NCBI GenBank assembly: GCA_018240525.1
Contig: JAFEFN010000014.1
Span: 792,487 to 856,486, forward strand
Length of the DNA: 64,000 bases
Direction: 5' to 3'
From: Pseudomonadota bacterium
GTDB lineage: Bacteria > Pseudomonadota > Gammaproteobacteria > Steroidobacterales > Steroidobacteraceae
Position numbers and translations under genes: made by a program. This document shows, one piece after another, positions 1 through 7,668 of this stretch (the stretch's first letter is position 1; each line of letters starts with the position of its first letter). The notes under the pieces were generated by a model. The model saw only the letters and a list, made by a program, of their open reading frames with translations. It did no database searches and was not told where the DNA came from.

Positions 1-108
1 ATTTCCGTCTGGCCTAAGTGATTGACTCAGGAAGCACTGTTGTCGTAGTCGATCCAACCAGCATCGGAATATGCGAGGGAGTTCGCTATTCGATCGGGGC
101 GAGGGTGC

Positions 109-624
109 TTACGAGGTACGGCCCCAGGCTTGTGCCTCAATCTTCCAGCTGCCCCCATGTTTTGCGAATGTGTACGCGAGGGTGCCGTCCCGAGCGACCG
201 TCTGACCCTTCAGTTTGATTGTAAGAGTCCCTGAAATCACTGCGTACGCGTGATTCCCCTCAACGTTCCAGAAACCCATCTCGTACGAAAAGCGCTCCTC
301 CGTTACACCACTCGCCTCGCGCCACTTCTCACAGTCATCCAGCCAATGGTCCGGAGCATTCGGGTTTAGCCAGCGGTATGGAGCGATTCCGTCAATGATG
401 ATTGCGGTATCGCCGAAGACGCGGGCGAAACCTTCTCGATCTTGAGCGTTGAAACTGTTGATGTGTGCATCGATCAGTTTCATCAATTCATCCGGCGGCT
501 TTGGTTTGTTCGTCATTGGGATAGCCCCTTCTCCTTGGGATTTGGCGCTTAGAGGGCGGCTCACAGCCAGTACAGCGGCGGCCGAATAGAAGAGCACTTC
601 GCGTCTCGGGTATTTCCGGGTCAT
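109..624 (-). CDS. SnoaL-like / nuclear transport factor 2 fold secreted protein
   Basis: The protein has 171 residues. An N-terminal arginine pair (PRREVLF) precedes a hydrophobic stretch, which looks like a Tat or Sec export signal ending near residue 28. The rest matches the small alpha+beta barrel of the SnoaL/DUF4440 group: an N-terminal helix (LMKLIDAHINSFNAQDREGF), a strand with the pattern HAYAVISGTLTIKLKG, and a C-terminal GSWKIEAQAWGR. Family members include cyclases, isomerases and many proteins without known activity, so no reaction can be assigned. A decayed relative lies at 6454-6612 and another secreted family-like protein at 13709-14302. It is the first gene of the window and reads toward its left edge; no partner gene is visible downstream. 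Confidence 0.72.
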   Translation of the reverse strand: MTRKYPRREVLFYSAAAVLAVSRPLSAKSQGEGAIPMTNKPKPPDELMKLIDAHINSFNAQDREGFARVFGDTAIIIDGIAPYRWLNPNAPDHWLDDCEKWREASGVTEERFSYEMGFWNVEGNHAYAVISGTLTIKLKGQTVARDGTLAYTFAKHGGSWKIEAQAWGRTS

Positions 625-759
625 ACCTTCAGTGTAAGTCCAATGCCGCCGGCGGTGTAGAGGGCAGGGAAAACGTGAAACACTCCGGCCGCCGCCGCGC
701 TCTTAGCGCTGGAGTCGTGGGAATGGCTCTCGGTTGGCTGCCCGTGGGCTGCGTGGGAC

Positions 760-1668
760 CTAAAAGCTAACCCCTGCCGCAATCTGAAGTGAGTAACCCT
801 TATACGTCCACTGGTTTCCGAATTCGTCAAAATACTTCAGGCCCAAGGTTACCTTCCGGTTCGGCAACGCCAAGTTCATTCCGACGCCGAGTGCATTGAC
901 ACGATAGCGCTGCGCTTCTTCGGTTGGCGTGATGGCCGGCCCCGTTTTCGCGGTTGTCTGCCGCGCACCGTAACCGATCATTCCAATCTGGAGGCGCGAC
1001 TCCGCAGATAGCTGAAACGCCCTCATCACCGAATAATCGAAGTCAAAGGTCTCCCCGGGTCGAATTTGCGTGCCGGATTGGATGGTGTGAAATTCGTACA
1101 TCTCGAAGACGGAGAGTGTGATCGACTTGTCAGCGGACAGGTAGAACGTCTGACCCGAGGCGATCACCGGGGTCCAGTACCCGTTTCCCACATTGTCATT
1201 CGCCCCCGCGCTGAATTTCCCTGTCGGTGCCAGCACTCCGAGAATGGCGCGAATGTCGGCGTGATCCGTCCGCCATCCGAGAATCAGAGGTTGGAAGTAG
1301 AGATCCCCCAGTCCGCCGCCGCCACTGATCGCCCCCTGGGTACTCGAGCTCAGTGAGTTGTTGGCGATGGGGACGGTCACCGCGGTGGAAATCCTGGCGT
1401 TGCCCAACGCAGCAATGGTCTGGTCGCTGGCCCACAGGAAGGTGTTCATGTCCAGGAACACCGCCTGCTGACCGGTGGCGAGAACCTCGCCATTGCCTCC
1501 CACTTGCTCACTGCGGGCGTAGAACAGGAAGCTGTTGTTATAGGTAAGTCCCGGCGCGGCACTGACGCCGGAATTGAGCGCGCTCAGACCGAGCGGATAA
1601 ACGCCCCGATTCTGCGCGTGTGCCAAACCTGCGACCAGCAACATGAAGACCGCGGCGGAGAACCGCAT
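760..1668 (-). CDS. Outer-membrane MetA-pathway-type beta-barrel protein
   Basis: The frame is open back to 1893, but I place the start at the ATG at 1668 because it begins a clean signal peptide (MRFSAAVFMLLVAGLAHAQ) and avoids running into the gene upstream. The 302-residue product then reads GVYPLGLSALNSGVSAAPG and continues as alternating amphipathic strands ending in ISLQ-type residues and a terminal Phe (AAGVSF), typical of outer-membrane barrels. The pattern fits the Phenol_MetA_deg/SphA-like family, which is found near aromatic and hydrophobic compound degradation genes and is thought to aid uptake. It is the last gene of a minus-strand run that starts with the peroxidase group, 98 bases after the 339-aa protein. 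Confidence 0.75.
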   Translation of the reverse strand: MRFSAAVFMLLVAGLAHAQNRGVYPLGLSALNSGVSAAPGLTYNNSFLFYARSEQVGGNGEVLATGQQAVFLDMNTFLWASDQTIAALGNARISTAVTVPIANNSLSSSTQGAISGGGGLGDLYFQPLILGWRTDHADIRAILGVLAPTGKFSAGANDNVGNGYWTPVIASGQTFYLSADKSITLSVFEMYEFHTIQSGTQIRPGETFDFDYSVMRAFQLSAESRLQIGMIGYGARQTTAKTGPAITPTEEAQRYRVNALGVGMNLALPNRKVTLGLKYFDEFGNQWTYKGYSLQIAAGVSF

Positions 1669-1766
1669 TCGATCGGCTGTTCGCGTTCTGCAATTCTGAC
1701 GGTCAGCATCCACTCGCAGACTCATCTGGCGGCTTCCGGAGCAGACCGCCCGCACTAGCCAGGAGT

Positions 1767-2786
1767 TCATCTCATCGCAACGACGTTCCGCCAGAAGCTC
1801 TTGACACTGTCCGTAGCGCCAAAGAGCGTCGTGAAATGAGTTGAGTCGACGAAAATGATATCTCCCGCGCGTTGCTTTTCTGGCGGCATCCATAGCAGAC
1901 AGTTAAGTTCGGTGTTCCCGGCCGCGGTGAACGGATGCGGACGCTCGCGCTCGATCGGCTGCCGTGCCAGCACGTGAATCGCCTTGCTGTCCTTTTGCGT
2001 GATCTCGTAGTGCGGCAGGTGGCGATGGAAGCTCAAGGCCGTGACATCCTTCAGCAGCCCGAGCTTGTCGAGGTCGCGGAAAGTCGTGAGCGGTGCAATC
2101 TCGTTCGTATTGCGGGTCCGCGCGGGGCAGAGCCCCCAAGTATTGTGTACGGGTACGGCTAGCCCCTTCATCAGCGAGCGGCCGAACTGCGTAAAGCGTT
2201 GCTGTCGGGGCACGAGTTGGTCGCCGTGATGGAGATATTCCATCTGGCGCTGCTTCAGGTCCTCTGTGAAGCCGACATCGTGGTGGGGCGCAAGCAGCAA
2301 GCAGGTACCTTCCCGCTCAAGCCACTTCCTGATAGCCACAACTTCGTCCGCTGATACCTCCTCGCCGGACTGCAGGTGGTCGAGTCCGAACACCAGCAGA
2401 GTGTCCGTATCAGCGAGTATTCGTTCGTCAATGGGCAGCCTGACGCCGGCCTGGTCAACGCGTTGGAACACCGCGAGCGGGTGGCCGGTGATCTCCCCCG
2501 CGAGCTTCTGGAAATCGAGCGTGGAGCGATGGAACAACTCCAGCGTACCGGCGACCCCCTGCGGGAATTGCGCGGCGCCCCACTCCGGGTTTTCGTAGAG
2601 CGGCCACAGGACCTTTCGTACTTCGGTCATGGTCGAGAAGCGGTTGTCGAGTTCCGCCGGGCTGCGCTGCGCTTCATAGGCATAACTCCACGTCCAGTAG
2701 ATGCTCAGCCGACGCTTGCCAGGCGTGTAGCGGCGTGGCACGTGCTGCTGGTTGTAGGTGCGCGCCGGCTCGAGTGGTTTGCTCAT
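1767..2786 (-). CDS. Uncharacterised protein of peroxidase cassette, class I GATase-like fold suspected
   Basis: The 339-residue protein has no signal peptide or membrane segment. The middle part (about residues 125-175) has hydrophobic-strand and loop spacing resembling glutamine-amidotransferase-like or DUF4350-type domains: DTLLVFGLDHLQSGEEVS followed by a helix and GTCLLLAPHHDVG. No Cys-His-Glu triad is evident, so enzymatic amidotransferase activity is not supported. The C-terminal part contains DIIFVDSTHFTTLFG. It starts 17 bases after the stop of the Dyp-type peroxidase and most likely shares its transcript, so a role in peroxidase maturation, substrate handling or protection is a guess from context only. 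Confidence 0.7.
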   Translation of the reverse strand: MSKPLEPARTYNQQHVPRRYTPGKRRLSIYWTWSYAYEAQRSPAELDNRFSTMTEVRKVLWPLYENPEWGAAQFPQGVAGTLELFHRSTLDFQKLAGEITGHPLAVFQRVDQAGVRLPIDERILADTDTLLVFGLDHLQSGEEVSADEVVAIRKWLEREGTCLLLAPHHDVGFTEDLKQRQMEYLHHGDQLVPRQQRFTQFGRSLMKGLAVPVHNTWGLCPARTRNTNEIAPLTTFRDLDKLGLLKDVTALSFHRHLPHYEITQKDSKAIHVLARQPIERERPHPFTAAGNTELNCLLWMPPEKQRAGDIIFVDSTHFTTLFGATDSVKSFWRNVVAMR

Positions 2787-2803
2787 GAAAGTAAGCCTCG
2801 AAG

Positions 2804-4132
2804 TCAGTTCGTTTGGCCCGCGCCCGCAAGCCAGCGCAGGGCCTTGAGGCCAGGCAGGAAGAAGTACGCGCCCCCGCGCACGGTGGTAAAGGCAGGCAGG
2901 CCGGTGATCTTGCGGCGTACTGGGCGCTTGGGAATCTTGAACTCCAGGGTACCGTCATGGGTACCGATGATCGGATCGCGCTCGTTGCCGAGCTCGTGGA
3001 AGTTACGATCGTGCACCCAGACGTTCTGTGCGAACTCGAATTGCCGGATCAGGCTGGCACAGATCACGAACGCCGCGATGCCCCGCTCCGTGAGGTCATC
3101 CGCAGTGCCCTCCGGCAGATACGTTCCATAGGTTGCGCCGCGGCGGATCATCCGACGGCGGTTCATGTTGACGGCGGTGTCGCGCGGGTTCATGCGGCGC
3201 ATGTGCGAACCCAGCGGCACCGCATAGCCCAGGGGGTCTTCCTGCTTGTAGTTGAAATTGTTGTTGCGCTGCGGGTCCGCTCCCAGGGCCGGATCGTCCT
3301 TATTTGGGGCCAGCACCAACGGGGCCCCGCTGCGCCAGCGCCCCATGAGCTTTGCGGCCAGCAGCTCTTGCTCGTGCTGTGAGTCTCCGCCGTGCGTGCG
3401 CAGGAAGTCTCGGAACCTGCCGACGTGCTCCTCGAGGCGACGGTAGGCCATGTAGCTGCCGTTGCGGGACAGGATCTCAGGTTGCGGGAGTGTGGGCACC
3501 TGTCCGTTTTCATCAGGATAGCCGAGGATGAATTCACCGGGCTTAAGCGGCGCACCCGAACCCGGCGTCGGCACGTCCCCGGAGCCTTCGATTACCGGCT
3601 GAGACAGGCGGTCGCGGTACCCGAAGTGATCGTGGGCGTAGTCAAAGGGCGGTGTGGCCTCTAGGTCCAAGCTCGAAAGCAGTTCCACGCCCTGGGACTT
3701 GCGGATAAGCGCGGCGTGCTCGGCCACACACCGGTCACGCTCGACCCGATCGCGGGCAAACAGGATGCAGATTGCATGCAAATCAGGCGAGGCGGTTTTA
3801 TCCACCCAGTTCGCCGGGTCATTACTACCCGTATCGCCCAGCACCTCTGCGCGCGCCGCCATACCCTCGAGAAATTCCGGCGGGAAGCTGGCGAGCGTCT
3901 TCTCCTCGACGCCGAGCGCCCGCAAGCCGTTGGCGGTGAAGGCCACCGTGATCCAGCGTTTGTCCTGGTTCATCGTCTCGCGCATGGTCTTGGCCGAGTG
4001 AACCTTGGGGAGGATTTCGGCCAACCATGCGCGGCCGCCGGCGGCATCGCGGAACGAAAGAAACTCGTAGCGCCCGGTCAGCGCCGGCGCGCGAGTGAGC
4101 AGGATGTGCTGGATGTCGTCAAAATCAAGCAT
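2804..4132 (-). CDS. Dyp-type haem peroxidase
   Basis: The product is 442 residues and carries the family signatures in order: FGYRDRLSQP near residue 173, NGSYMAYRRLEEHVGRF near 225, the GSHMRRMNPR segment with the likely proximal haem histidine near 309, and RRMIRRGATYG near 330. Dyp peroxidases use hydrogen peroxide to oxidise dyes, phenolics and other bulky substrates. The catalytic Asp of the GXXDG motif is kept, but its last Gly is Arg here. No export signal is present, so it is cytoplasmic or carried by a partner. It is 18 bases downstream of an unknown 188-aa protein and followed by the 339-aa protein, forming a three-gene unit. Confidence 0.92.
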   Translation of the reverse strand: MLDFDDIQHILLTRAPALTGRYEFLSFRDAAGGRAWLAEILPKVHSAKTMRETMNQDKRWITVAFTANGLRALGVEEKTLASFPPEFLEGMAARAEVLGDTGSNDPANWVDKTASPDLHAICILFARDRVERDRCVAEHAALIRKSQGVELLSSLDLEATPPFDYAHDHFGYRDRLSQPVIEGSGDVPTPGSGAPLKPGEFILGYPDENGQVPTLPQPEILSRNGSYMAYRRLEEHVGRFRDFLRTHGGDSQHEQELLAAKLMGRWRSGAPLVLAPNKDDPALGADPQRNNNFNYKQEDPLGYAVPLGSHMRRMNPRDTAVNMNRRRMIRRGATYGTYLPEGTADDLTERGIAAFVICASLIRQFEFAQNVWVHDRNFHELGNERDPIIGTHDGTLEFKIPKRPVRRKITGLPAFTTVRGGAYFFLPGLKALRWLAGAGQTN

Positions 4133-4150
4133 GGAACGCGCGTCCGTGCG

Positions 4151-4717
4151 CTATTGCATCTGGTCAAGCATCTCCGAAAATGATGCCTTTGCCTTCAGCG
4201 CTTTCTTGATCTCATCGGCACTCACGAACGGATACTCGCCATACTCAAGGAAGCTCGGACACTGGTGCTCGCGCACAAACTTGACGAAAGCCGCGGGGTT
4301 GGTTCTCCAGTCCCTGGGAAAATCCTCAAGGTTCTCAAACACCGTAGTGATGCCGGTCGCACCGAACAGTGTCACGGCATCCTCGGTGTACTTGTCAAAG
4401 TCTGTATCGAAGATGCCCTGGTACATGAAGTAGGTCTCGCCCTTAACCGGGAACAGCAGCCAGCGCAGGTAGTGCAGCTTCAGAATGGCCAGACAGTCAG
4501 GCTGGGCGTCCACGGCTGCTTCGATTTTTCGTGCGTGCTCATAGAACGCCTCCTCCCGACCCGGGATGATCTTCGCCAGGATCGAGAATCCGTAGCAGGC
4601 TGGCGTCCTCGGGAAAATAGGGCCATACCGCCCCTTCTCCACCTTGTCAGGGAAATAGCCGCCTTTTGGGATCGCCATTGCGGCGGGTTTGGTCCAGTCT
4701 CTTTGATCTTTCGACAT
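4151..4717 (-). CDS. Uncharacterised 188-aa protein preceding Dyp peroxidase
   Basis: I do not recognise a named family. The protein is soluble-looking and begins MSKDQRDWTKPAAM, then has a segment FSILAKIIPGREEAFYEHARKIEAAV followed by LKLHYLRWLLFPV and TYFMYQGIFDTDFDKYTEDAV. This alternation of strand, helix and aromatic strand resembles a ferredoxin-like (dimeric alpha/beta barrel) arrangement, the same fold type as Dyp peroxidase itself, but that is inference. It is the first gene of the minus-strand run, with only 18 bases to the peroxidase, so co-transcription is very likely. Its promoter must lie in the 253-base gap shared with the divergent gene at 4971. Confidence 0.72.
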   Translation of the reverse strand: MSKDQRDWTKPAAMAIPKGGYFPDKVEKGRYGPIFPRTPACYGFSILAKIIPGREEAFYEHARKIEAAVDAQPDCLAILKLHYLRWLLFPVKGETYFMYQGIFDTDFDKYTEDAVTLFGATGITTVFENLEDFPRDWRTNPAAFVKFVREHQCPSFLEYGEYPFVSADEIKKALKAKASFSEMLDQMQ

Positions 4718-4970
4718 GGCAATCCTCGATGAATTTGAAACCAGCCGATTGTGAGCCGGCGGCAGTATAAGCTAGCTGCAGTCTCGTCGGCATATCACGG
4801 GACGTAAAGCGCCCGCGGCAACATACCGACGCGGCAATCCGATGCGCTGAAGTGAAGCTCGGCGCCACCGCCGGGATCACTGCTCCTAAGGGGCTTCATA
4901 GTTCCGGCTGCAAGGGGGACACTTGGACCTTTGGTCGAATCAGCGAGCCCGATTGCGAGGTAACTTAGTG

Positions 4971-5369
4971 ATGGGAAGCTTCCTTAGCCACTACTGGATT
5001 GATTTCATTGACCGCTTTGACGGGCCGTTGCACTTTAGGCTCGTCGTGCAGCCGCTGATGGCGATCTTATTCGCCGTACGCGACGGCAGGAAAGATGCGC
5101 GTGAAGGGCGCGGCGCGTACATCTGGAAGTTCTTCAAGAAACCCGAGCACCGTCGCGACATCATCATGAGCGGGGTCAAAAGTATCTCCAAGGTCTTTGT
5201 CCTGGCTTTCGCCCTCGATGTCGCTTATCAATTTCTGGAATGGGGTGGCTTGAAGCCCCTGCAGGCGCTGTTGACCGCCCTTGTTTTGGCCGTGGTTCCG
5301 TACGTCGCTCTACGCGGCCCCATTAACCGAGTCTTGAGTATCAGTCGCAGTCCGAGCTCGCACGCGTAG
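4971..5369 (+). CDS. Small uncharacterised membrane protein
   Basis: The reading frame is open from 4923 with a TTG, but I prefer the ATG at 4971: it has a GAGG at 4957-4960 and gives a protein beginning MGSFLSHYWIDFIDRFDG. The 132-residue product has two or three hydrophobic helices: one around LRLVVQPLMAILFAVRDG, one SISKVFVLAFALDVAYQFL and one LLTALVLAVVPYVAL, separated by a charged loop (RDGRKDAREGRGAY). It is a plain inner-membrane protein of unknown function. The next gene follows by 24 bases, so the two are probably co-transcribed. The gap upstream (4718-4970) separates it from the divergent peroxidase unit. Confidence 0.65.
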   Translation: MGSFLSHYWIDFIDRFDGPLHFRLVVQPLMAILFAVRDGRKDAREGRGAYIWKFFKKPEHRRDIIMSGVKSISKVFVLAFALDVAYQFLEWGGLKPLQALLTALVLAVVPYVALRGPINRVLSISRSPSSHA

Positions 5370-5393
5370 CGCCCCGGTATCGGCTATCCGAAC

Positions 5394-6350
5394 TTGAAGC
5401 ACCGAAATGACCTTGCCCATTTGACCGATGGCCGCTGCCGCGTGGCAGGCGAAAGGTCCCAGAGAGGATGCCCAAGCCCGAGCGCAGCTTTGTACATCTC
5501 TCTGCTGGTAATGCTTGTGACCCTGTTCGCGTGTCAGGCCGGGCGGGCCCAGCAGTCACCGGCCAGCAGCGACTCGTCTCTGACGACTTCTGGCTCGGGC
5601 GGGGAGCCGTCAGGCGGCTCGACCGAAGCGTTGCAGAAGGCGACGCAGAATCCGGTTGCTGACCTCATCAGCGTTCCGCTTCAAAACAACAGCAACTTCG
5701 GGATTGGGTCTCATGACCGCACCCAAGACGTACTGAACGTTCAACCGGTGATACCGGCGCACCTCACGCAAGATTGGAACCTGATCACGCGGATCATCCA
5801 GCCGATCGTCTGGCAGCCCGACACCAACGCGAGCTCCGGCGGTACCTTCGGCCTCGGTGACATGAATCCCACGTTCTTCTTCTCGCCGGCTCATCCCGGC
5901 AGAGTCATTTGGGGCGCCGGGCCCGCGTTTGTCCTGCCAACCGCCACGGATTCCACGCTCGGCCAGGGGAAGTGGAGCATTGGGCCATCCTTCGTGGCGC
6001 TTACGCAGCCCGAACATTGGACTCTCGGCGTACTTCTCAGCAACGTTTGGTCATTCGCAGGGAGCAGCGATCGCGCGAGCGTCAATCAGATGCTGTTTCA
6101 GTACTTCATCAACTACAACCTGTCGCACGGCTGGTATGTGACCTCCTCTCCAATCATCACCGCAAATTGGGCCGCTAAGAGCGCGAAGGACATCTGGACG
6201 GTGCCATTCGGAGGCGGTGTCGGCAGAATTATGAAGCTCGGAGATCAGCCCGTGAATATTTCGGCGCAGGTATATGCAAACGCTATATACCCGTCGGGTA
6301 CTTCACGGTGGGGATTGCGCCTTCAAGTCGCTTTTTTGTTCCCTAAGTAG
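5394..6350 (+). CDS. Secreted outer-membrane protein, transporter/neuromedin-U-like annotation group
   Basis: The only start that keeps the export signal in this frame is TTG at 5394; there is no good ATG. The N-terminus holds a hydrophobic stretch (YISLLVMLVTLFACQAG) and then a low-complexity Ser/Gly region before a barrel-like body with LISVPLQNNSNFGIG, WNLITRIIQPIVW, GDMNPTFFFSP and a C-terminal hydrophobic strand ending FLFPK. That pattern is common to proteins annotated as outer-membrane transporter or neuromedin-U-like; substrate is unknown. It follows the small membrane protein at 4971 by 24 bases. A Cys sits at the signal cleavage region (FACQAG), so lipidation is possible. Confidence 0.7.
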   Translation: MKHRNDLAHLTDGRCRVAGERSQRGCPSPSAALYISLLVMLVTLFACQAGRAQQSPASSDSSLTTSGSGGEPSGGSTEALQKATQNPVADLISVPLQNNSNFGIGSHDRTQDVLNVQPVIPAHLTQDWNLITRIIQPIVWQPDTNASSGGTFGLGDMNPTFFFSPAHPGRVIWGAGPAFVLPTATDSTLGQGKWSIGPSFVALTQPEHWTLGVLLSNVWSFAGSSDRASVNQMLFQYFINYNLSHGWYVTSSPIITANWAAKSAKDIWTVPFGGGVGRIMKLGDQPVNISAQVYANAIYPSGTSRWGLRLQVAFLFPK

Positions 6351-6453
6351 GCCTTAGCGGCGTCTGGTTCCTGCAATCCAGCACTGCACCGAGAGAGCCG
6401 CACAGTCAACGGGCTACCCGATCGCCCTATGCAATCGAAGCGGTCCCCTTAGC

Positions 6454-6612
6454 CTACGCCCAGCTCGCTAAGCGCCAACCAACGGGAAGCCTCCGAAGTG
6501 CTACCGTGAAAAGAGCGCCAGACTGAGTGACCTGCTTCCCTTTGAGTTTGAAGGTCATAGTTGCAGGGACAACGACGTATGCGGCTTCGCCGTCACGTTC
6601 GCGTGCAAGGGC
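6454..6612 (-). pseudogene. 3' remnant of a SnoaL-like (DUF4440) gene
   Basis: Read on the minus strand, this stretch encodes EAAYVVVPATMTFKLKGK, then QVTQSGALFTVALRR and LPVGWRLASWA followed by a TAG at 6454-6456. The pattern is the C-terminal half of a SnoaL-like protein, closely resembling the equivalent half of the gene at 109-624. No start codon or N-terminal half exists upstream; instead the sequence runs into a ChrA-like fragment on the other strand. It is therefore a decayed tail, not an expressed gene. Confidence 0.6.
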
Positions 6613-6701
6613 TTGCCAAGAGTGAGGTGTTCTGGGGCTCGCTCGCCTCCACTATCGGCATCTTCCTGCCCTCGTTCGTCCTGGTGCTGGTGGCAGCGCC
6701 C
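6609..6701 (+). pseudogene. Possible fragment of a chromate transporter (ChrA-like)
   Basis: The plus strand encodes VFWGSLASTIGIFLPSFVLV and a few residues on each side, matching the pattern of the GALxATLGIFLPSF region of ChrA-family transporters. Only about 30 codons are recognisable and there is no start, stop or second half. It abuts the truncated YncE-like gene on its right and the SnoaL-like remnant on its left. A short hydrophobic segment can be misleading, so this is a moderate-confidence call. Confidence 0.42.
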
Positions 6702-6760
6702 ACGAGAGTCTCGACCCTGGGCGCCACCTACTCTTCATCGCCCACCTGGGCGACAGCGCG

Positions 6761-7573
6761 GTGATCGTCTTCGATACCCAGGCGCAGCGCGTCGTCACGC
6801 GCATTCCGGGAATCAGCCACGTGCATGGAGTCCTCGCGATCCCCGAGCTCGGCAAGACATACGCTTCCGCGACGGGGACGAACGAGGTCGTCGCAATTGA
6901 CGAGAACACCCTCAAGGTCACGGCGCGTGCACCCGGTGGGGTGTACCCGGACGGAATGGCCTACGCGCCCGCCGTCCACAAGCTGTATGTCTCGGATGAG
7001 CACGGGGACACTGAAACCGTGGTCGACGTGCGCACCAACACGCGCGTAGCCACCATTCCGCTCGGCGGTGACGTTGGCAATACCCAGTACGACCCTGAAT
7101 CCCGGCACATCTTTGTGAACGTACAGACCCGCGAGCAATTGATCGAGATCGACCCGGAGAGCGACAAGGTGATCGCGCGCACCGACCTTCCGGGAGCCAA
7201 AGGCAACCATGGGCTCCTGATCGAACCGCACCAACGCCGGGCATTTATCGCCTGTGAAGACAACCACAAGCTGCTAGTCCTGGACCTTGGGGCGCGCAAG
7301 GTAACGGCAAGCTTCGATGTCGGTGAAGACCCGGACGTCCTGGCCTATGACCCGGGGCTGCATTACGTCTATGTCGCAGCCGAGTCAGGGCCCGTCTCAG
7401 TGTTCGAGACCGATTCTGCGAGTGTCTCAAAGGTCGCTGAAGTGCCGGTCGGCCCCGACGCACACGTGGTCGCAGTCGACCCCGAAAGCCACAAAGCCTA
7501 TTTTCCCCTGAAGGACCTCGGCGGGCGCACGGCATTGCGTATCGTGGCACCGGACTTACCAAGCTCTCCTTAG
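6761..7573 (+). CDS. YncE-like beta-propeller protein, 5'-truncated
   Basis: The product is made of YVTN-type repeats: HLGDSAVIVFDTQAQRVV, ATGTNEVVAIDENTLKV, KLYVSDEHGDTETVVDVRTN, HIFVNVQTREQLIEIDPESD, AFIACEDNHKLLVLDLGARK and YVYVAAESGPVSVFETD, which together make most of a seven-bladed propeller. The GTG at 6761 is the first usable start, but the same frame is propeller-like back to about 6704 (ESLDPGRHLLFIAHLGDS), after which similarity ends at the ChrA-like fragment. The family is usually periplasmic; this copy has lost its signal peptide and first blade, so it is probably a non-functional or altered gene. Codon pattern and frame are otherwise intact for 270 residues. It lies 95 bases before the TonB-dependent receptor. 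Confidence 0.72.
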   Translation: MIVFDTQAQRVVTRIPGISHVHGVLAIPELGKTYASATGTNEVVAIDENTLKVTARAPGGVYPDGMAYAPAVHKLYVSDEHGDTETVVDVRTNTRVATIPLGGDVGNTQYDPESRHIFVNVQTREQLIEIDPESDKVIARTDLPGAKGNHGLLIEPHQRRAFIACEDNHKLLVLDLGARKVTASFDVGEDPDVLAYDPGLHYVYVAAESGPVSVFETDSASVSKVAEVPVGPDAHVVAVDPESHKAYFPLKDLGGRTALRIVAPDLPSSP

Positions 7574-7668
7574 ACCACGATTAGCGCAGGTGTAAATTCA
7601 GACGTGCAGCAATGCGGTCTTTGCGCTGGAATATGCGCCGAGAGAATGGATGGGGTCTGGTCTGAGTC

